DNA of 64,000 nt from NCBI RefSeq assembly GCF_040362765.1, contig NZ_BAABWK010000001.1, positions 1,589,501 to 1,653,500 of the forward strand, given 5' to 3'. Source of the stretch: Pyruvatibacter sp. HU-CL02332. Lineage in GTDB: Bacteria > Pseudomonadota > Alphaproteobacteria > CGMCC-115125. Under the pieces are notes generated by a model. It made no database searches. It saw only the letters and a program-made list of their open reading frames with translations, and was not told the DNA's origin. Positions 59,680 to 64,000 of the stretch are shown here, piece by piece. Made by a program: the position numbers and the translations under genes. Position 1 is the stretch's first letter. Each line of letters opens with the position of its first letter.

Positions 59680-59711
59680 ATTTGCACTCATAGGTTAGTG
59701 CTAGTGCAAAT
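59680..59711. promoter_or_regulatory. 9-bp inverted repeat, candidate operator of the XRE gene
   Basis: ATTTGCACT (59680-59688) and AGTGCAAAT (59703-59711) are perfect inverted repeats with a 14-base spacer. The centre-to-centre distance of 23 bp places the two half-sites on nearly the same DNA face. They lie 42 bp before the regulator start. A TTGACA occurs at 59647-59652 and TTGACG at 59662-59667, but no clear -10. Confidence 0.5.
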
Positions 59712-59752
59712 AGCCACGAAGACAGACGTGGTTTTTGCTAGGGGAGATGTGG

Positions 59753-60181
59753 GTGGCTAGGAAAGAACCAAATCCGATTGACGTGCATGTGGGTAGCCGG
59801 GTCCGGCTGCGTCGATTGCTCGTCGGGATGAGTCAGGAAAAGCTGGGTGAGCAACTCGGGCTGACTTTCCAGCAGGTTCAGAAATACGAGAAGGGTACAA
59901 ACCGTATTGGCGCCAGCCGCCTGTATGAGGTGTCGCGTATTCTCAATGTGCCGGTGCAGTATTTCTACGAAGAAATGGCTGACAATGATGCCCACGCTCC
60001 CGGCGGAGAACAGGCATTTGCAGAAGGCGACAGCGCGCCGTTTGTAATGGACTTTGTGTCCAGTTCAGAAGGCCTTCAGCTCAACCGGGCTTTTGTTGAA
60101 ATCCGCGACCCGGCCGTTCGCCGCGGCATTGTGGATATGCTCAAGGCACTGGCGAAATCTCAGAGCCCAGTTCCTGAATAA
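59753..60181 (+). CDS. XRE-family helix-turn-helix regulator
   Basis: The product is 142 aa, with an N-terminal Cro/CI-type HTH at about residues 14-70: HVGSRVRLRRLLVGMSQEKLGEQLGLTFQQVQKYEKGTNRIGASRLYEVSRILNV in the genome frame. An acidic linker and a C-terminal helix (IRDPAVRRGIVDMLKALAKS) follow. The arrangement lnt-HTH-metK-trmB is conserved in Alphaproteobacteria. I use GTG 59753: AGGGGAG lies 7 bases before it but only 1 base before ATG 59747. Target genes are unknown; autoregulation via the inverted repeat is possible. Confidence 0.88.
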   Translation: MARKEPNPIDVHVGSRVRLRRLLVGMSQEKLGEQLGLTFQQVQKYEKGTNRIGASRLYEVSRILNVPVQYFYEEMADNDAHAPGGEQAFAEGDSAPFVMDFVSSSEGLQLNRAFVEIRDPAVRRGIVDMLKALAKSQSPVPE

Positions 60182-60497
60182 AGCACCTGAGGCGGGACGC
60201 GGCTGCTGCGGCAAGTCTGCACTTTGCGCAATAGCTGATCATTGCGTTGAGAACGCTCCCTAATCTGGAGCGCATACCCGCTCGGCCCTTCCTGAGCCTT
60301 GACGGGTTCCGCCAAACCCGGCAAGAACCCCGCATTCTTTTTCGCCGGTCCCACAAGGCCGGTATCTTTCACCGTTCATATGCAGCGTCTGCGGCTCATT
60401 GGCTGCGCACCGTATGTGATCGACTGCCAGTCGCCTGGGCGTTTTCGGCAAGGGGCCGCAACCGCATTTCCGGGCTTACATGGGGAGACCACCTGCC
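60182..60497. other. 316-bp metK leader region
   Basis: No gene is supported. A segment at 60303-60330 can fold two ways. CGGGTT (60303-60308) pairs with AACCCG (60315-60320), or GGGTTC (60304-60309) pairs with GAACCC (60325-60330). A T-rich TTCTTTTT follows about five bases later. GGGGAG at 60482-60487 serves the GTG start of metK. I do not recognise any known SAM riboswitch class. Confidence 0.45.
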
Positions 60498-61709
60498 GTG
60501 GCACGTTCCAGCTATCTGTTTACCAGTGAGTCCGTTTCTGAAGGCCATCCTGACAAGGTCTGCGACCGGGTTTCCGACGAAATCGTGGACCTGATTTTCC
60601 GGACCGCTGAAAAGGAAGGCATGGACGCCTCCCAGGTGCGTGTTGCCGCTGAAACGCTGACCACAACAAACAAAGTGGTGATCGCCGGGGAAGTGCGCGT
60701 ACCCGAAAGTCTTCTGGGAGACGGCGACCGCGTCACACCAGCGCCATTTGAAGAAGTTGCCCGTGCCGCCATCAAGGACATCGGCTACGAGCAGGACGGC
60801 TTCCACTGGAAGAACGCTGACGTTGACGTGTTGTTGCACGCCCAGTCCGCCGATATTGCCCAGGGTGTGGATGCTGCAGGTAACAAGGACGAAGGCGCCG
60901 GCGACCAGGGCATTATGTTCGGCTACGCCTGCCGCGAAACAGACGTGCTGATGCCAGCACCAATCGTGTTCTCGCACCGCATTCTGAAATCACTGGCTGA
61001 CGCCCGCCACGGCGATGCCAACTCAGGCCTCGGCCCGGACTCAAAGAGCCAGGTCACCCTGAAATATGAAAACGGTAAGCCCGTTGGTGCGACATCCGTT
61101 GTTGTGTCCACCCAGCATGCTGAAGGCCTCACCACCGACCAGGTCCGCGAAATTGTTCGCCCGCATGTTCTCGACGTGCTGCCCGATGGCTGGATGTGCC
61201 CGGAAGACGAATTCTACGTAAACCCCACAGGCATCTTTGTGATTGGTGGCCCGGACGGTGACGCAGGCCTCACAGGCCGCAAGATCATCGTGGACACCTA
61301 TGGCGGCGCAGCGCCCCACGGTGGCGGCGCATTCTCCGGCAAGGACCCCACCAAGGTGGACCGTTCTGCTGCTTATGCTTCCCGCTACGTGGCCAAGAAT
61401 GTTGTGGCTGCCGGTTTTGCTGACAAGTGCACCATCCAGCTGGCTTACGCCATTGGCGTCTCCAAGCCGCTGTCCGTTTATGTGGACCTGCACGGCACAG
61501 GCAATGTGGATGAAGCCAAGCTTGAAGGCGCGATCCAGGAAGCCATGGATCTGAGCCCGCGCGGCATCCGTGAGCACCTGAACCTCAACAAGGCGATCTA
61601 TGCCCGCTCCGCTGCCTATGGCCACTTTGGCCGTGACGCAGACGCAGAGGGCGGCTTCTCCTGGGAGAAGACGGATCTCGTTGAGCCGCTCAAAGCAGCC
61701 ATCAGCTAG
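60498..61709 (+). CDS. metK: S-adenosylmethionine synthetase
   Basis: MetK makes SAM from methionine and ATP. The 403-aa product reads [26 protein letters not shown] from the start. The family signatures are [12 protein letters not shown] and the P-loop-like [22 protein letters not shown] 60498 gives the canonical N-terminus and has GGGGAG about ten bases upstream. ATG 60480 would add six unconserved residues and leave the Shine-Dalgarno inside the gene. trmB follows 27 bp later. Confidence 0.96.
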   Translation: MARSSYLFTSESVSEGHPDKVCDRVSDEIVDLIFRTAEKEGMDASQVRVAAETLTTTNKVVIAGEVRVPESLLGDGDRVTPAPFEEVARAAIKDIGYEQDGFHWKNADVDVLLHAQSADIAQGVDAAGNKDEGAGDQGIMFGYACRETDVLMPAPIVFSHRILKSLADARHGDANSGLGPDSKSQVTLKYENGKPVGATSVVVSTQHAEGLTTDQVREIVRPHVLDVLPDGWMCPEDEFYVNPTGIFVIGGPDGDAGLTGRKIIVDTYGGAAPHGGGAFSGKDPTKVDRSAAYASRYVAKNVVAAGFADKCTIQLAYAIGVSKPLSVYVDLHGTGNVDEAKLEGAIQEAMDLSPRGIREHLNLNKAIYARSAAYGHFGRDADAEGGFSWEKTDLVEPLKAAIS

Positions 61710-61736
61710 ACACTTTGAAAAACGAAGCCTGTATTC

Positions 61737-62441
61737 ATGGCTGATCGACACAAAGATGAGGGGCAGCCGTTTACGCGGCGGCCCCTTATTTATGGCCGCG
61801 CCAAAGGCAAGGCACTGTCACCGCGCCAGCAAAAACTGTTTGCGGATGTTCTGCCGCGCATTGCGGTTCCGACCGACACACCACTTGATCCGTACACGTT
61901 GTTTTCTGACGTGAGCCAAGTGCATGTGGAAATCGGCTTTGGCGGTGGTGAGCATCTGATCGCCCGGGCAGCGCAGAACCCCGACATCGGTTTCATCGGC
62001 TGCGAACCGTTTCTCAATGGTGTTGCCAAGACCCTGGCCGCCATTGAAGAACAAGAGCTGCCCAACATCCGCCTGCACCATGGGGATGCCCGCGACGTGC
62101 TGGACGCGCTCAAGCCCGATACGCTGGACCGGGTCTATCTGCTCTATCCAGATCCTTGGCCCAAATCGCGCCAGAACAAGCGGCGCTTCGTCGGCGGTGA
62201 CACGCTCACAAGCCTCGCCCGCGTGATCCGCCCCGGCAAGATCCTGCAGGTCGCAAGCGACATCCCCGACTACATCCAGTGGACCCTGCGCGAAATTGCC
62301 GACAACGGGCAATTCACCCAGACCGCTCAAAGCCTGGCGGACCACGACACGCCACCCCCCGGCTGGCCCGGCACCCGCTACGAGGCCAAAGCCATCCGCG
62401 AAGGCCGCACGCCCTGCTATCTGGAGTTTGAGCGGCTATAA
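61737..62441 (+). CDS. trmB: tRNA (guanine-N7-)-methyltransferase
   Basis: TrmB makes m7G46 in tRNA using SAM. The 234-aa product has a basic N-terminus (FTRRPLIYGRAKGKALSPRQQ). VHVEIGFGGGEHLIARAAQNP is the SAM-binding motif, and FIGCEPFLNGVAK and RVYLLYPDPWPKSRQNKRRFV are the family signatures. The C-terminus ends in WPGTRYEAKAIREGRTPCYLEFERL, also typical. It is coupled with metK, its SAM supplier. Confidence 0.97.
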   Translation: MADRHKDEGQPFTRRPLIYGRAKGKALSPRQQKLFADVLPRIAVPTDTPLDPYTLFSDVSQVHVEIGFGGGEHLIARAAQNPDIGFIGCEPFLNGVAKTLAAIEEQELPNIRLHHGDARDVLDALKPDTLDRVYLLYPDPWPKSRQNKRRFVGGDTLTSLARVIRPGKILQVASDIPDYIQWTLREIADNGQFTQTAQSLADHDTPPPGWPGTRYEAKAIREGRTPCYLEFERL

Positions 62442-62536
62442 CCTCAGGTTATGTGCGTTATCTCCAAATGCCATTTCTTCAATCCGTCGGCAGTCCCTAG
62501 CTACAGGGCATAACGCTCTGGAGGCAGGAGGGATTC

Positions 62537-63010
62537 ATGGCATCCACTCAAGAAGAAAAGACCATCACGTTTTACAAGCGCGTCAACGGCACGACCGGAC
62601 CGATCGCGCTGACCCGTGCCCATTGGCTGACCCGTCGCATCGCGCGGTTCCTGGCAGCCTTCACCTGGCGAAAGAAGAATGGCTCCCCGCAGGACACCGT
62701 GGCAGCCATGGCTAAGGAGTGGCGGCGGCTGTTTGGTCTGGAGCGGTTCTGGAAAATCGACCGGGTGGAGGACGAGACCGCCTACGCGGAAATTCATTTC
62801 CCCTGTTCGCTGGAAGGCACAGGCGATGTGGCTGCATGCCACCGGCTGATGGAGTATGACCGCGCGTTGTTGAAAAAGATGGGTGGTGACTTGATCGTGC
62901 TGGAAAGCCGGGCTGACCCGCGCGTCAAAGGCTGCTGCAAGGTCGCCATCAGAAAGCATGGAGATGCCCGCACCGATCTTGTGCCTGCCCATGAGACGGC
63001 GGCCTCCTGA
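62537..63010 (+). CDS. Hypothetical protein, unrecognised
   Basis: I do not recognise this 157-aa protein. The ATG follows GGAGGCAGGAGGGATTC, an unusually good ribosome site, and codon use matches its neighbours, so it is a real gene. It has no signal peptide or membrane helix. The notable segment is AYAEIHFPCSLEGTGDVAACHRLMEYDRALLKKMGGDLIVLESRADPRVKGCCKVAIRK. It contains Cys and His residues in a C...CH...CC spread that could bind metal; a weak likeness to small 4-vinyl-reductase/ATC-hydrolase-type domains is not enough for a name. It lies between trmB and a LysR gene. Confidence 0.78.
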   Translation: MASTQEEKTITFYKRVNGTTGPIALTRAHWLTRRIARFLAAFTWRKKNGSPQDTVAAMAKEWRRLFGLERFWKIDRVEDETAYAEIHFPCSLEGTGDVAACHRLMEYDRALLKKMGGDLIVLESRADPRVKGCCKVAIRKHGDARTDLVPAHETAAS

Positions 63011-63054
63011 ACAACAGTCTGGATATTCCCGGCCATGCGGCGGACACTTGCTCA

Positions 63055-63963
63055 ATGATCCGACTGGACCGAAAACATCTCGCACTGGTGTGTGCCATTG
63101 CCCGCGAGGGCACTATGACCGCTGCCGCAAATGCGCTCGCCGTCTCGCAACCTGCCCTCAGCAAGCAGCTGACGCAGCTGGAGGAGATGCTCGGCACGCC
63201 CCTGTTTGAGCGCACCGGCAAGAGCACATCCACCGGCCAGACGACAATGCGCCTGACCCGTCCCGGCCGCGCGTTCGAACAACGTGCCCGCAGCTTGCTG
63301 GAAGAGTTTCAGGCCTTCGAGACCACGCTCAATACCCGGGTGGGCGGCGCATCGGGCCGCCTGCGCATTGCCACGGACGTCATTCACAACGATGCAGCCC
63401 TTGCCCGCGCCATGCGTGCCTTTGCCAGCGACCACCCCGGCATCGAACTTGATGCAGGCCCCGAAATCGCGCCTCTGGATGCGCTGACGGCGGAGAAGGT
63501 GGACGTGGCCATCGTCGGTGAGGCGCCGACACTGTCCGGCGTCGCGTACACCCAGCTGGAGCCCGATGAGCTGGTAGCGGTCATGCGCGCAGACCATGGC
63601 CTGGCCGCAAAGGCACATGTCGCGCCTGACGACCTCGAAGGTCAGGAAGTCATCTATCACCTGGAACTCGAACGCTCGATCCTCCACAGACGGTATCTCA
63701 AGCCCGCGGGCATCCGCATCGCGGGCTTCCATCGCATCGAGAGCCCCGCAGGCATCCTGGCGGCCGTGGCAGATAGTGACGCCGTCAGTGTGTTGCCAAG
63801 GCGGGTGGCAGCAGCCTCGCCCCAGGCCGCGTCGCTGGCGCTGCGGCCCATTGGGGAGGACGGATACTGGTTCCACTGGCATGCAGCCCGCCGGCGGACC
63901 GATAGCCGGGCGGAGATCGCGAGTCTGATTGCCCGGCTGGCAGCTTCGGGTGCGGCCGGTTAG
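63055..63963 (+). CDS. LysR-family regulator, MetR-like
   Basis: The 302-aa protein has an N-terminal winged HTH (LALVCAIAREGTMTAAANALAVSQPALSKQLTQLEEMLGTPLFER). A LysR substrate-binding domain follows (about residues 95-290). VAPDDLEGQEVIYHLELERSILHRRYLKPAGIRI lines up by eye with the MetR region LTPEDL...VQRSRLDVWRHFLQPAGV, so it may sense homocysteine or a related thiol. metK lies 1.3 kb upstream, which fits. The MetR-like label is inference. It starts at ATG 63055; the remaining 37 bp of the window hold nothing I can identify. Confidence 0.85.
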   Translation: MIRLDRKHLALVCAIAREGTMTAAANALAVSQPALSKQLTQLEEMLGTPLFERTGKSTSTGQTTMRLTRPGRAFEQRARSLLEEFQAFETTLNTRVGGASGRLRIATDVIHNDAALARAMRAFASDHPGIELDAGPEIAPLDALTAEKVDVAIVGEAPTLSGVAYTQLEPDELVAVMRADHGLAAKAHVAPDDLEGQEVIYHLELERSILHRRYLKPAGIRIAGFHRIESPAGILAAVADSDAVSVLPRRVAAASPQAASLALRPIGEDGYWFHWHAARRRTDSRAEIASLIARLAASGAAG

Positions 63964-64000
63964 GCCGGCGGGATATGCGTTAAAATCCGCTTCAAGACAG

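Noticed and set aside
60182-60497. SAM riboswitch upstream of metK
   Set aside because: No match by eye to the core of SAM-II, SAM/SAH or other known classes; only generic hairpins are visible.
1-64000. tRNA or rRNA genes, CRISPR arrays, prophage or transposase genes
   Set aside because: I looked for T-loop consensus, spaced repeats and recombinase-type proteins and found none in the window.

Overview
The window is a stretch of alphaproteobacterial chromosome made almost entirely of conserved single-copy genes. The protein types and gene neighbourhoods (dapB-gpmA, dnaK-dnaJ, hrcA/grpE, miaB-phoH-ybeY-corC-lnt-HTH-metK-trmB, an OlsB-type acyltransferase, a Fur/Mur-type regulator) fit the Rhizobiales/Parvibaculales side of the Alphaproteobacteria. 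That placement is inference from gene content and GC-rich codon use; I recognise no species. I see no rRNA, tRNA, CRISPR array, prophage or insertion sequence.

Layout. 1-5,400: end of a histidine operon (hisA, cut by the window edge, then hisF ... hisE and a HIT protein), with a CYTH-CHAD gene and a pentapeptide-repeat gene lodged between hisF and hisE. 5,500-9,800: adenosine-kinase-like sugar kinase, an EI24 membrane protein, a small lipoprotein, nth, DUF2244 and gpmA. 9,800-19,600: dapB, a membrane histidine kinase, and the heat-shock genes dnaJ, dnaK, grpE and hrcA, interrupted by alkB and a two-domain DUF3047 gene. 19,800-30,200: rph-rdgB-hemW, an LppC/LpoA-like lipoprotein, rsmI-yraN, a BON lipoprotein, a SirB1 protein, gshB and comM/yifB. 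30,300-36,500: a hybrid sensor kinase, an OlsB-like acyltransferase, and the most accessory-looking stretch (SRPBCC lipoprotein, AraC regulator, DUF4386 membrane protein). 36,600-49,600: maeB, mutS, glnD, murJ, trpS, DUF2333 and a universal stress protein. 49,700-62,400: nfu, a nitroreductase, tsaB-rimI, fur, plsC, miaB-phoH-ybeY-corC-lnt, an XRE regulator, metK and trmB. 62,500-64,000: an unrecognised small protein and a MetR-like LysR regulator.

How the genes work together. The window holds protein quality control (DnaK, DnaJ, GrpE, HrcA), DNA repair (Nth, AlkB, MutS, ComM/YifB), tRNA/rRNA modification and RNA maturation (MiaB, TsaB, TrmB, RsmI, RNase PH, YbeY), envelope work (MurJ, Lnt, PlsC, LpoA-like, OlsB-like) and nitrogen or one-carbon control (GlnD, MetK, MetR-like).

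I did not find a clearly new multi-gene system. The best leads are small: an apparent alphaproteobacterial SOS box overlapping a TATAAT hexamer upstream of comM/yifB; a compositional break inside the 3' end of lnt running into a 9-bp inverted repeat in front of the XRE regulator; mutually exclusive hairpins in the metK leader; a nested palindromic element in front of the DUF3047 gene, whose product carries a CxxCH motif; and a heptamer tandem repeat. All are read by eye and untested.
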